64,000 nt of DNA from Trichuris trichiura (lineage: Eukaryota; Nematoda; Enoplea; Trichinellida; Trichuridae): contig JBAJFE010000050.1 of the NCBI GenBank assembly GCA_037903355.1, forward strand, positions 744,001 to 808,000. The letters are read 5' to 3'. Below are positions 46,504-57,411 of this stretch, in pieces. The position numbers were made by a program, and so were the translations under genes. A model generated the notes under the pieces. It made no database searches. It was not told where the DNA came from and was given only the letters and a program-made list of their open reading frames with translations. Position 1 is the first letter of the stretch. Every line of letters begins with the position of its first letter.

Positions 46504-47122
46504 ATGCGCGGATTGATAGACTTGCTTTTTTTCCTATGCTTGTTCCTGCTACACGGAACGGTAAGAATTTGTGAGGCATTGCGAAGGGCACAAAGCTCAA
46601 TAGAAGCTCGAAAAATTTTAGGAGCAGTCAAAGTGTACTTTAGCAACCGATATTGTGACTATATACGTGTACGGTCAGATGGACAAGCTTGGCCCATCGC
46701 GGTACATTTCAAAAGTGGAGTATGTGGAAACTTGTGTTTGCAAGAAGGGCCTTTGCATTGCTATATTTTCAGCTAGACCGACAGTTTGTCTGTCGGTCAA
46801 AAAGGTACTTCGAAAATTATTGATATAACTTGAAAACATTTAACCATTTTGTACCGGAGCGCTACAGAAAGAAAAAATTTTCTGCATGCCTTATTATTAT
46901 CCAGTACAAGCGCAAACTAGCAATTTGTGATTAATCAAATGAAGACGTTTTTGTCCCAAACTTTTCTACAAAACTTTACTTGCTTAGATGTCACCGGAAG
47001 AAGTGGATCTTTACTGTCCAATAAATCAGAGAGCACCTAAATACATGTGCGAAGGCTCGTTTAACGCTTCCGTTCCAACAGAAATGGAATTCGAATGCGG
47101 GGAAGTCTCATCATTCGTATGA
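46504..47122 (+). CDS. Small eight-cysteine secreted protein, copy S1
   Basis: Exons 46504-46560 (19 codons, signal peptide MRGLIDLLFFLCLFLLHGT), 46622-46804 and 46988-47122, all in phase 0, total 124 residues. The mature chain begins EQSKCTLAT and has eight cysteines: one near the start, CVCKKGLC, one in PTVC, then in exon 3 LYC, MC and EC. NAS in exon 3 is a possible glycosylation site. I know no family with this pattern. A longer frame from 46471 exists only with a TTG start. The exon choice is supported by the duplicate S2, which keeps the same open frame in exons 2 and 3. Between disrupted REV1 and TECR. Confidence 0.75.
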
Positions 47123-47703
47123 AACTGCGGATAATTCGCACCCTCGCCAAGGGGAGCTCCTGCGTTGAAGCATCAGTCTTTTATGTCGCAGAAAAAATTA
47201 CAAAAAATAAACTGTTGCTGCAATGTTGACAAAAGCTCAAATTTCTTCCTTAGGTTTATTGTTTACTAGCGCAAGTGGAGCTACATCGGGCAACGAACCT
47301 GCGAACCGAGTTTATGACTACACGTCAAAACGTGTCGTCTTTCCGTTCCTAAGCTTTAGCAGCTTTGGACTATTTGAAACTAATAATTAACAGCTAACCC
47401 GTAACCGCTTTGCCGACTTGCAATTTTTTTTTAAATTTTGCGTATCCCAAGAGGAATACGTCTCCTTGAGACTAACTGCGCTAGGCTTTAATAATCAGCG
47501 GAGTTGAGCATGTTAAGCGTGAATATTTAAATATTTACATTTGCGCCTGTCTATCGCGAAATTTCTGTTTCAAAAGCTAACATTTGCTCCAACTTTAAAT
47601 AAAAAGTAGAAATAAAATGGCGATGCACCCATCGTGAAATCTAACGACAACTAGATTTCGTGGCGTAATTTTAAGTTTATCCACAGTTTATTTACTCATT
47701 TTA

Positions 47704-48324
47704 ATGCGCGGATTGATAAACTTGCTTTTTTTTCTTATGCTTATTCCTCCTACACAGAACGGTAAGAATTTGTGATGCATTGCGAACGGCACAGAGCTCA
47801 ATAGAAGCTCGGAAAACTTTAGGAGCAGTCAAAGTGTACTTTGGGTACCTATGTTGTGACTACATACGTGTATCACCAGATAAACAAGCTTCGCCCATCG
47901 CGGTACATTTCAAAAGTGGAATATGTGGAAACTTGTGTTTGTGATCACGGTGATTGCATTGCCATATTTTCAGCTAGACCGACCGTCTGTCCGTCGGTTG
48001 TAAAGGTACTTTGAGAATTATCGATATAACTTGAAAACATTTAGCCAGTTTGTACCTGAGCGCTACAGAAAGAAAAAATTTTCGGCATAATTTATTTTTA
48101 TCCAATACAAGCGGAAAACTAGCAATTTATGATTAATCAAATGAAGACGTTTTCGCCCTGAACTTTCCTACAAGACTTCACTTGCCTAGATGTCTGCGGA
48201 AGAAGTGGACTTGTTATGTCCAGTAAATCAGAGAGCGCCTAAATACATGTGCGAAGGCTCGTTTAACGCTTCCGTTCCAACAGAAATGGAATTCGAATGC
48301 GGGGAAGTCTCATCATTTGTATGA
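47704..48324 (+). pseudogene. Small eight-cysteine secreted protein, copy S2, frameshift in signal exon
   Basis: Exons 47704-47761, 47823-48005 and 48190-48324 correspond one to one with S1. Exons 2 and 3 are open and keep all cysteines (CVCDHGDC replaces CVCKKGLC). Exon 1 is one base longer: a run of eight T instead of seven near 47726-47733 shifts the signal-peptide frame, so the donor phase no longer fits exon 2. Either S2 is newly dead or the extra T is a homopolymer sequencing error. Changes between the copies are frequent in exon 2. Confidence 0.65.
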
Positions 48325-48440
48325 AACTGCGGGTAATTCGTACCTTCGCCAAGGGGAGCTCCTGCGTTGACGCATCAGTCTTTTATATTGCAAGAAAAAT
48401 TACAAAAATTAAACTGTTACTACTATGTTGACAAAAGTTT

Positions 48441-49098
48441 ACGTAGCCTACGCGTTTTGTAGTTTTACAGAATTAAATTTAAAATCGGTAAAGCAGCCTG
48501 TATAGTTGATTGCAAACGCCAAGAGCAATTATTTAAGATGAAGATGTCGTTTAAATTGCTCGTATGCTCTTTGAATGGAGCGCGAAGTTTCTTCCGCGCA
48601 TTCTCTTTATCATACAGCAGTCAAGCAAGCATAATTGTCAGGCACCCACTCATATCATGCAGATCAGACAAACAGTCTCATCCGTATCTATAAAAGAAGT
48701 CATACTTCTTCTTCTCCTATTTAACGTGGAAGAAAATATGGAAAGCGTAGGCTAAGCGTGTGGGAAGAATTTGTAACCTGCGAGCATACAGTACGCAGAT
48801 TTTTCTTGAACATGCTTTGGCATAGCCTTTTATTCGAAGCTAGCCAAAAAACTGTTCGTCCGGCTAAGTGTTTATTGCTGTATTTCACTTAATTTTAAGC
48901 CTGCGCAAAATTCAGTTGTGTTTCTGTAAGGCTTGTTTTTTGCCGTTCGTGCTCCAGTGCAACAGCAGTAGTTGCTCTGCTTCACCCAGCTTTTGCATTT
49001 TCATTTTTAATCATCAACGTTTGGACTTTGGGGTTTTCAGAAACGAGCGCTTGACTGTCTACTTCGCTTATTCGTTGCGCTTCTTCAGCCGAACAAGC
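48441..49098. other. Spacer upstream of TECR
   Basis: 5' flank of TECR. No separate gene recognised; frames at 48564-48755 and 48868-49278 are chance frames overlapping the TECR leader. Confidence 0.4.
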
Positions 49099-50485
49099 AT
49101 GCTGCAGGTTAGCTTTACAGTCTTATGCCTTAAAAGTACGAACAAAGATGGTTTTCAGGTCGAAATCTACGATTCTAAAACGTTGAAGTTGTTGACTACT
49201 TTAGAAGACGTTTGTTTTCGTTATTTATTGTTCGGCGGTTTTGACGAGCCCTATTTCAGGTTAGCGGCGATGAACTGATTGTTGAAGTGAAAGAACGTGT
49301 TCGTGAAAACAGTATGCATTCTTGCCTTCCCGAACAGTTTGCTTTTTATAAAATTTTTTAGTACCCCATCTGAACACTGCACGTCAATCGTTGCGACTGC
49401 AACCACGTAAGGCCTGTGTGCCCTTCTCTTAAAGGTTTAATAAATGGAATTAATTTAGGCGGTAAATCTTTGGATGATCACGAAAAGCTGTATCTAATCA
49501 AGGGAGTCAATGCTGGCGATAGGTTGCAGCTATATTTGAAAGATTTGGGACCACAGATCGGTTGGAAGACGGTATAAATTTTCTTTGCTGTTTTGAAAAG
49601 CTACAGCGGTGAATTTAGGTTTTTATTTTGGAATATCTCGGTCCTTTGGTGATCTATCCTCTTTTCTTTGTTCGCTTTCCGTGGATATACGGATCTCAGT
49701 ACGCGTACCAGTATCCCAAACATGTGGTTGTACGGTAAGTCTTAGGAAAGAATGCAGGTTCGCTTGCACTTCGTCAAACTTAGCTTGGCTCTTGCCTGTT
49801 GGACATTTCATTATGCAAAACGACTTTACGAAACCATGTGGGTACATCGTTTTTCGCGCGCTACAATGCCGTTTACCAACTTGTTCAAGGTACATAGCCG
49901 CTATTCATCAGCGAATGATTTTCTAGCAGCTTCGTTTAGAATTGTACTTATTACTGGTTGTTTGCTGCCTTTGTTTCCTTTCATATCAACCACCCATTCT
50001 ACACTCCTCCTCATTTTGGCTCACTGCGAATGGTACTCGGCTTATCCGGTTTTGTGATTGGTGAGATCGGCAACCACAGTATTCACGTGGCCATGAGCAA
50101 TCTACGCCCTCCCGGTATTGTTACTGCAGTCTTTAAATTGCTTATTTAACTTTGCCGGCGTTTTTCAAGGCTCTAAAGTACGCAGAATTCCACTGCCAAC
50201 ATCTAATCCATTCACAATATTGTTCGATTTCGTAAGTGTACCTAACTACACTTATGAAATCCTGGCTTGGTTCTCTTTCTCAATTATGACTCAGTGCCTA
50301 CCCGGTAGATCTTGTTAATGCATTTCCTTCATCGTTATTTTAGACACTATTTTGCAGCATTAATGTTTGCTATGTGTGGTGCATATCAGATGACGATTTG
50401 GGCTCTAGCAAAGCACAAAGCTTATAAGAAGGAGTTCGCCTCATATCCGCAGCACCGTCGCGCAATATTTCCATTTATCCTATAG
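49099..50485 (+). CDS. tecr: Very-long-chain enoyl-CoA reductase (TECR / ART-1)
   Basis: TECR catalyses the last step of very-long-chain fatty acid elongation in the ER (trans-2-enoyl-CoA to acyl-CoA, NADPH) and also acts on sphingosine-1-phosphate breakdown. Ten exons: 49099-49107 (only MLQ), 49159-49209, 49260-49311, 49362-49406, 49459-49571, 49619-49734, 49784-49889, 49940-50114, 50170-50304 and 50358-50485. They give 309 residues, against 308 in human. Conserved blocks: VEIYDSKT (ubiquitin-like N-terminal domain), [59 protein letters not shown] and MTQCLP. The C-terminal steroid-reductase-type domain has several membrane segments. The nine-base first exon and the weak donor GTTTGT after exon 2 rest on phase and homology. 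Confidence 0.93.
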
Positions 50486-50828
50486 TCATGCTCCTTCCGT
50501 TATTGCGTTGTTTGTGTTTAGTTTATGTTGCTCTATTATTTTCTTGTTTAAGTCGTTCATTCGCTTTGTTTGCAGCTAATGGCAAAACGCTTATCGCACC
50601 TATTCTTTTCTGTTGCCGCCTCAGCATAAGTAAACATTAGATCTATCAGAGATTTACAACATTCTTGGGTGACAACCAACAATGTAGCCTAGGTGTTCAT
50701 AGCTACGCGTGAATTTATAAAAAACAACCTTAGAGATAGGTTGCTTCAAATAACAATTATCATGCTGGTGGCTAACCTCCCATGTAAATAGCAGCGCATT
50801 AAAGCCGGCGAAGCTTAAAGGCATTACC

Positions 50829-51346
50829 TGACAATCATTAAGAAAATTCAAATGATTACTGTATTTTTAAAAAACACTAGAAAATTTTGTTGCCAAAGCT
50901 TTTTTCAGCTGCAGTTAAGGCGTGTGATGAAAAAACTACGTGAGCGAATTAGTCTTTATTTCCATCCCTGAGCGCCCGCTTCGATTCGTTTATTGTTCTG
51001 AATTCAGCCCGCATGAAAGCGTTACCAAACAATCATTTAGCAAATTCAAATGATTACTGTATTTAAGAAAAACACTGGAAAAGTTTGGCGCCGAAGCTTT
51101 TTTTCGTTGCAGTTAAGGCGTATGAGGAAAAAAACTACGTAAGCGAATTAGTCTTTATTTCCATCCCTGAGCGCCCGCTTTGATTCGTTTATTGTTCTGA
51201 ATTCAGCTCGCATGAAAGCGTTACCTGACAACCATTAAGCAAATTCAAATTATTACTGTATTTTTAAAAAACACTAAAAAAGTTTGGTGCCAAAGCTTTT
51301 TTTCGGTTGCAGTTAAGGCGTGTGACGAAAAAACTACGTAAGCAAA
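50829..51346. repeat. 199-bp tandem repeats copied from the ADAT3 3' end
   Basis: The word GTCTTTATTTCC occurs at 50952, 51151 and 51350, exactly 199 bp apart. The last is the genuine end of ADAT3. The first two units repeat the final 20 or so codons of that gene (minus strand: a frame ending NESKRALRDGNKD and stop), then its 3' flank. They are downstream of the gene, truncated and not expressible alone. Confidence 0.9.
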
Positions 51347-52384
51347 TCAGTCTTTATTTCCTTCGCTGGATGCCCGCTTTGATTCGTTTAGCATTCTGCA
51401 TTCAGCCTCCATAATACCACGGAAGACGTCGAACCGATGATTGACGGCATCCAGCTGGTGTAGCAGAGCTTTGGAACCGAATGCGCCATTTTCAGTGCAG
51501 TGCCCGTAGAATACTCTTCTGATTCTCGAGTGCAGCAATGCAACGGCGCACATTGGGCAAGGCTCTCTCGTAACGTAACAGTCGAATCCGGTGCACAGGT
51601 AAAAGTGTCGTCGGCGTTCGAGAGGCAAACTCTCGGCTGGAGCGATTGAAAATCCAGGCGGAAGGTCAAATTGAGGCAAAGCTCCATGGAACTGAGCCAC
51701 AATATCAATTGCAGCAATTACCGCATGCTTCAATCGGTTTGACGACGTCATACCGTTGTGCGACGCAGCCAGGACTACACCTGACTTGGGTTCAACAATA
51801 ACGCATCCTACCGCTTCCATTTTTTGATTCACTCTTTTGGCAGTTTGTATCGCAAGTGACATATACTTCTCAATAGCCTCTCTGTCGGCATTGCTAAATA
51901 AGGTAAGCTGAATGAGCGATGCTATTCTTTTGTTTTCGTGAAAGGCAACGGGCCAGACAGAGGCAGCCCATCTGTACTGTACCCGCGTCAGCGGCTCCTC
52001 CGCGGGTACAAATGTCTTTAGCAGCAATGTTTTTTCCAAAGAAATGTTTACCGTATTACAAGCGTTAAATATTTGTTCGCTAAAACTTGATAACTCCGAA
52101 TCTCCCAACTGGTCTGATGGCCACAGTAGGATGTCAAAATATTTGCAAGTTGCTTCTGCTACAGTACGAACCCTTTTCAAATGTTTGAATTGTTCCCAAG
52201 GAAAGATGTCCGCGCACAAGAGTACGCAAGTGGAAACAATCCGATTCTCTGCGGTTCGAAAAAAATAAAATTCTCGCAAGGGAAGTTGTGCCCTGCAATA
52301 CTTGTCCGGCAAAACAGCTTGCCATTGATCGCTGCTAATAGTTTTGTCCACCATATGCCTGAAATAACGCGTATATACCAACAT
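51347..52384 (-). CDS. adat3: tRNA adenosine deaminase subunit ADAT3
   Basis: ADAT3 pairs with ADAT2 to deaminate A34 to inosine in tRNA anticodons. Single exon of about 345 residues if started at the ATG at 52384 (MLVYTRYF); the frame is open up to 52420 but only from a GTG. The C-terminal cytidine-deaminase fold has HAVIAAID, with Val where the catalytic Glu sits (the ADAT3 hallmark), and EPCPMCAVALLHSRIRRVFYG with the two zinc cysteines. TRVQYRWAASVWPVAFHENK and HRFDVFRGIME match the family. AATAAA occurs inside the last codons (GGAAATAAAGAC), so the 3' UTR may be extremely short. It begins about 75 bp after the MRM3 stop. Confidence 0.93.
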   Translation of the reverse strand: MLVYTRYFRHMVDKTISSDQWQAVLPDKYCRAQLPLREFYFFRTAENRIVSTCVLLCADIFPWEQFKHLKRVRTVAEATCKYFDILLWPSDQLGDSELSSFSEQIFNACNTVNISLEKTLLLKTFVPAEEPLTRVQYRWAASVWPVAFHENKRIASLIQLTLFSNADREAIEKYMSLAIQTAKRVNQKMEAVGCVIVEPKSGVVLAASHNGMTSSNRLKHAVIAAIDIVAQFHGALPQFDLPPGFSIAPAESLPLERRRHFYLCTGFDCYVTREPCPMCAVALLHSRIRRVFYGHCTENGAFGSKALLHQLDAVNHRFDVFRGIMEAECRMLNESKRASSEGNKD

Positions 52385-52458
52385 TCCCTTTTGGTCACTT
52401 GTGCGGAAAGGAGGTGGCACATCCGTTGCAAAGCGAAAAAGAAGAACTGCACGTCTTT

Positions 52459-54539
52459 TTACAAGTTCACTTGGGAATTTTGTAAAAATTGGCGACGAAT
52501 TTCAAAAGCCATCACGGCAGCGGCAACGGAGGAATTGAGGCACATTCCTTTTTGGGCCATTGGAATATGCAGACGGCAGCCTTTCAGCTCGGCGGCAAAA
52601 CGTACAGTGGCTTCGCTGAGGCCTTTACTTTCGCTTCCGATGAAGAGTACAACGGGCATTTCGGAAGACATGCGAATAGCGGAGCTCCAATGGACAACGG
52701 AGGTTTCAGAGTCGGTATCGTTGTTTAGGGACGCATCGTTCGTTGAATGTGCATCCGCGAGAAGCAGCTGAGAAAAGAGAATTGGCAAACGCGGGAAAAT
52801 TGGACATCTTTACCAACCGTGAATTCAGATGGTAAATAACTGCGTATATCCTCCAAATGCAAATGTTCATAGATCGGCAAGTAGAAATGACCGCCTGAGC
52901 CTGCGCGCAGAACTTTGACTTGCCACGGGTCACAACAACCTACAAAAGCCAATTCTTTCGATTTCAAGAAAGTTGAACATTCAAAATTCACCAGCGAGCG
53001 TCAACATAGCTCTACATCCGGCTGAGGCGAGCGAGCGAATAAGGGAGCCCATATTGTTTGGATCCTTAATTCCGTCGCATACAACAATTAAAGGTATTGT
53101 TTCAGGAGTCTGCGCCTGCGAGATAGCCTTAAGCGAAGGTTTTCTGGCAACCGCTATAAAAATGAGGAGAGGGTCATTGAATGTGCGCTTCTCGTCCAAA
53201 GAAGAAACAAGAACGTACCAAACCTCAAAGTCGGTAAGTGGTTTATTCAATGAGGTTTAATAGGAAACACTGTATATTGCCAGATTCAACAAAAAATTTA
53301 GATTAGCTTCTAGATATAATTATTTGAATATTTTTTCAAAAAATCGAACCTGACTACTGTATATTCATACCGGTGCTTACAGTAACGAAGCACGAGTCTA
53401 CTACCAAAGCCAATGTTACATAAGCAACCCTGCCAAGTCGCGTAAGAGCAATCATGGCAAGTTTACTTTGCTAAGAAAAGTCTAAATTTAGCCGTCAGCT
53501 AAAAGTATTTTAACATTTATGTCAACTAAAAACGTTTCGCAGAATTCAGACAATCTGTTAAAGCAATAGGATCACGCAAAGAGGCAAAATGCAAAATAAG
53601 CGCGCCCAACCACTAAAGCATTGTTAAAGCTAAATTAATTAAAGGTAACGTTTTTAAAAAGCGTACTGACCTGCACATCATACAGTAATTCAAAAAGTAA
53701 GTTCTAAGTAGTTCAAAAAGATATGACCATTTTTCATACTATTTGGGCAATCAATAGCTTAGTGGATGAAGCCTTTGCCATTGTGTTGCATTGAGCAAAT
53801 GCTTAGAGATTTGTGCATAAAAATGTGTTAAGAACCTTTCGAAAATATTAATAAGCTTGTCAGATTGAATAGCATAGTAAATAGTACGAAAATTTAAGAC
53901 GAGTTTATTAAAGAGAATTCGAAAGAGACGAGGCGGTTATGGACAAACGTACCCATAATACCAGGAGGTGTGTCAAGCAAAGACCACGCGTTCATTCTAC
54001 GCGAGCTTATACGCAGCAATTCCATGCTTGGCGAGACGGGAAAGTTATACAACACTTTGGGGCTGCAAATAACAAAAATGCAAATTAGGAAAGTCGGTAG
54101 GGGCAATCTCACTCGCAGAAGATAAGGTTTCTAACGTCTACGCCGCAAGATATAGCGTCTTGGATCAATCTTTTTCCTTCGAGAAGAATTTCGTCCCTAT
54201 TTGAATTCCGTCGTCTATCGGTCAACGACCTTATGACGTCACTAAAAGCGAAATGTCCCAAACAACTTCGGTGCAACACGAAGCAAGTGGAACATACATA
54301 ACTTGTTTGTCCGTTTCCGGACGCAAATTTCTCCATTTTATACCATCTTCAGATTTCGCTGGCGCAAACTTGGACGGATTATTGATATCCGCTGGGGGAG
54401 CTTCCGCCTTTGCGACATCCGATTCCAAATACTGAGCTCGATACAAACGACCCTTCCGTTTGTTGGCCTCTGCTGGTCGGTGAATAATATAATTATCAGT
54501 CTGCTTTACGCCTTTCACTATTCTTCTTGGAATTCGCAT
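52459..54539 (-). CDS. mrm3: Mitochondrial rRNA 2'-O-methyltransferase, MRM3 (SpoU family)
   Basis: Exons 54298-54539, 54113-54241, 53953-54062, 52992-53153, 52818-52939 and 52459-52767; 357 residues. MRM3 methylates a guanosine of the mitochondrial large rRNA using SAM. The start MRIPRRIVKGVK is Arg/Lys-rich and fits a mitochondrial import signal. Substrate-binding part: EILLEGKRLIQDAI, LLDTPPGIMG. SPOUT knot: VVCDGIKDPNNMGSLIRS, DPWQVKVLRAGSGGHF, VVLFIGSESKGLSE and HIPMAQKGMCLNSSVAAAV; the last normally reads SLNsS/v, here CLNSS. The nearest alternative is another SpoU enzyme such as MRM1, but the PWQVKVLRAG block favours MRM3. Exon 1 could be preceded by an unseen exon. Neighbours on both sides share its strand. 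Confidence 0.88.
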
Positions 54540-54784
54540 CAACGAGCTGTTCAAATGCGTAACAGTGAACAATGGGAAAATTCAAATGAACGAACTTACT
54601 GAACATAATCTTTTTGAAAACTGACGGTAGTAATCAGGATGTTGAATAAGCGATGGGTTTTGTCCATGCGAAAAGAACTGCAAGCTACAAACCGAACAGT
54701 GCACAATTCGTAAAGCGTAGAAAGTATGCAATTTGCCAAGATTTTATGAGCAAGCGGGAAGGTTGGAAAAATGACTTTAATGCG

Positions 54785-55851
54785 TCAGCTATCAGGCAGC
54801 GCGTATTTCGAATGAACCTTCCAATTTTTTCGCCTTTCCTCCAGCTTTTTGGCCTCGTCGACCGCGTCGTCGAATGTGGTAGGCCTTTCCGGGAGGAGAT
54901 GATCAGCTCTGAGCCACCTTTCCAATGCCGAATGAAGTTTATAAATTCGAGCTTCGCCGATATAAGCGTCGTAGAAGCTCACTTTGGAAGAAGGAAACAA
55001 AAGGCTATTTGCAAAATCGTACGAGCCCAGGAAGACAAATCCACCGATGGTCAGCCAAAGTACGCGAGGTACAACTCCGGCAAACAAGCTTGCGAAACCT
55101 TGATGGCGCCACGCATCCACAAGCACTGAGATGACTCCGTCGCTTTGGCCCTGAATTTTGTTCGACAACATTACGCGGGTTTTTGCCATGTCCAATGGTG
55201 TGGTCAAAGCTGAAAGCACATGAGGACAAGCTAGAAGCCATTATTCAAAAGGAAAATGCTTAGACTACCACCAGCTATGGCACCTGCTAATGATCCGCAG
55301 GTAGCACTCTGCCAGGATTTTAGTGGCTTCTTTTGTACTTGAGACCAGTGGCCTTTCAACGATTCCCAAAGCGGAAATTGAATACAGGAGAATGGTATCT
55401 CTCTTGATATAGTAGCTACGAAACCGCGATAAAGTCCAGCAGGCCCACTACTCGCTAGAATCGAAGCGGCAACTTTCCCAACGGAGGCTGCGGGCTTGGC
55501 TTGACTTCTTTGCTTAATCACTTCAGTAGGCACACGTACTAGGCAGGCAACGAATTCGCCGCAACAAGCAGCTAGCATATGGGACCCTGAGTGACTGGGT
55601 ACCCAACCTGACGAAGCGCCTTTGACGAACTCGTAAGTAAGAAAGAAAAGGGCTGATCCGGGAGCTGAACCAATGACTATTGATGGCAAACCGGCGTACA
55701 AAGACTTAAAACCACCACTGGACATCAGCCCAGCCGAAGACTGAAGCCTTGTCTTAAGCGTATCGAGGGGGTACAAGGCCAAGTCAACAGTCAGCCCGGC
55801 AAAAGCGCCGGAAAAAAGAGAAGCGAAAAATCCTCGTTCAGCCGATGACAT
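54785..55851 (-). CDS. slc25a26: Mitochondrial S-adenosylmethionine carrier SLC25A26
   Basis: Imports SAM into the mitochondrial matrix in exchange for S-adenosylhomocysteine. Two exons, 55269-55851 and 54785-55209, give 335 residues. Three mitochondrial-carrier repeats with PxDxxK-type signatures: YPLDTLKTRLQ, RVPTEVIKQRSQ (Glu in place of Asp, as in this subfamily) and TPLDMAKTRVML. SAM-carrier-like words: GLYRGFVATISREIPFSCIQF, QFPLWESLKGHW and SWQSATCGSLAGA. The C terminus runs about 60 residues past the usual end (human 274), with a charged helix (EAKKLEERRKNWK), so either a lineage extension or a missed 3' splice. It heads a co-oriented cluster with MRM3 and ADAT3. Confidence 0.93.
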
Positions 55852-57411
55852 AGAAAGCGCATATACTTCTACTGCTTGTATTCAGTGCGGCAGCTGCAGC
55901 TTTGGTCACTTGAAAATCGCAAGAACAGCTAAGATGAATTACGTGGCTAAACAATGCCGCCTTATGTTCAACAGGGTTCAACGAACAAATACTTACCGTA
56001 ATTTGTTAGCAGATAAAATACTAAACGACCAACGTAAACCATTCTCGTATTGACAAGCCGACTTCACATATCGACCGTCGATTTGCCTCGCTGCTAACAC
56101 CTCCAAAACGTTACAGTAAGCAAATACTACCTACATTTTACGTATGGACTACAGGAAGGCAAAAATGAAGCATGGATGCAAGAAAACCGCTGAGAAACTT
56201 ATTAACGTAATTTGCATAAAAGGCAAAGTTTTACCAAAGCGAATAATATACAAAACGGAAAGTATATCGGAAAAGAATAAGAAATATCAGACTTATTGCT
56301 CTTTGCGAAAGTGCAAAGGCTGTTAATGAGCAAAAATAGACGAACTGATACAATACAAAGCATGTTATCGCTGAATAAGCACGAATCAATAAATTACGCA
56401 TTTCTGACTTTCATTTGCGATATATTTGCCATACGTTGCTGCATTGGTCAACTGTTCATTATTTTTGTATTAAGTAAAGACTGTAATAACATTTAAAATT
56501 TTGAATTTTTTCCATTACAAGCCACGTCGAGAGTACTGTAGCGGAACTGAAGTCAAGTTATGTTGGACTAAGTAACAGCACGCAGTCTAAGCGTAAGCCT
56601 TAAATGAAGTCTGGCAGGTCTCAGCAACCGTAGATAGCCTACGCTTAGACGCTAAATTGAGATTTCACTTTAGCTTAGGCTGCTGGGTTAACAGAACTTG
56701 ATTTTAGTTCTACATACAGTATGCCCTGCCCTGTTTCGCCTGCGAAAATTAGGAAAACCGGTTTGAAATGAACAGAGTCTTTTTTCAAATTAACAACAGT
56801 GAGTCACTAACGCTTAAAAATTTAGGGCAAACTTTTCAGAGTCCTGCAGAAATGCAGTAATCGAAGAAAACAAACGAGGAAACGTAATTGGATAATGACG
56901 TCATCAAATAACGGACTGCGTCTATCGTGACGTCAAGAATTAGTCCTAAGTGACGTAAACATCGCGATACTTGGGTCATCCCTGGTCTTCGCCGTACCAA
57001 AAACTTATAGCTAAACGACACACCGCGTCAACTCGCACAAACATGCTAAGACTAAGATTTTGAGGGTTCAAACAACTCTTCCTCTGGTATAATGAGTCGC
57101 GACATCACAATGGCTTGTAGCAGCAGACTCCGTGACACATCCGCGCTAGCAACCTCATTGTTATGTAAATTTTTATTGTAGGCCACCCAAGACTAACCAA
57201 AAAAAATAGGGAGCAATGAGATTATAATACTTTTAACTGCCGACGCTTAGTCGTAGCGCAGTGACAACTCTTTCCAATTTCGCGAGTAGCCGTTTTTCAC
57301 TGTTGTTAAGCTGTTTACTATCGCTTGCGCCTACTGTACTTTGTGTACCTGAAAATCAAATTGTACCGCGTAGTCGTTGTTGTTCTTCGTACTTGCTCTT
57401 ACGTGAGCAGA
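55852..57411. other. Divergent intergenic region between SLC25A26 and NUP98
   Basis: Both neighbours point away, so promoters of both should lie here. A diverged palindromic repeat occupies about 56553-56700. No other gene seen. Confidence 0.5.
56553..56700. repeat. Diverged palindromic repeat
   Basis: Ends CAAGTTATGTTGG and its partner AACAGAACTTG pair. Inner blocks GTCTAAGCGTAAGCCT (about 56584) and AGCCTACGCTTAGAC (about 56636) pair as well. It shares AAGCTTAGGCT-type words with the hairpin at 16263-16341. Confidence 0.5.

Larger units (their letters stand above)
46052..48440. repeat. 1.19-kb direct tandem duplication
   Basis: 46052-47236 and 47237-about 48440 align along their length with scattered substitutions and small indels (46504 matches 47704; 46988 matches 48190). 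Each unit holds one copy of a three-exon gene. Confidence 0.93.

Noticed and set aside
52385..52420. Upstream extension of ADAT3 from 52420
   Set aside because: It needs a GTG start; the first ATG is at 52384, and a trans-splice acceptor may fall between.
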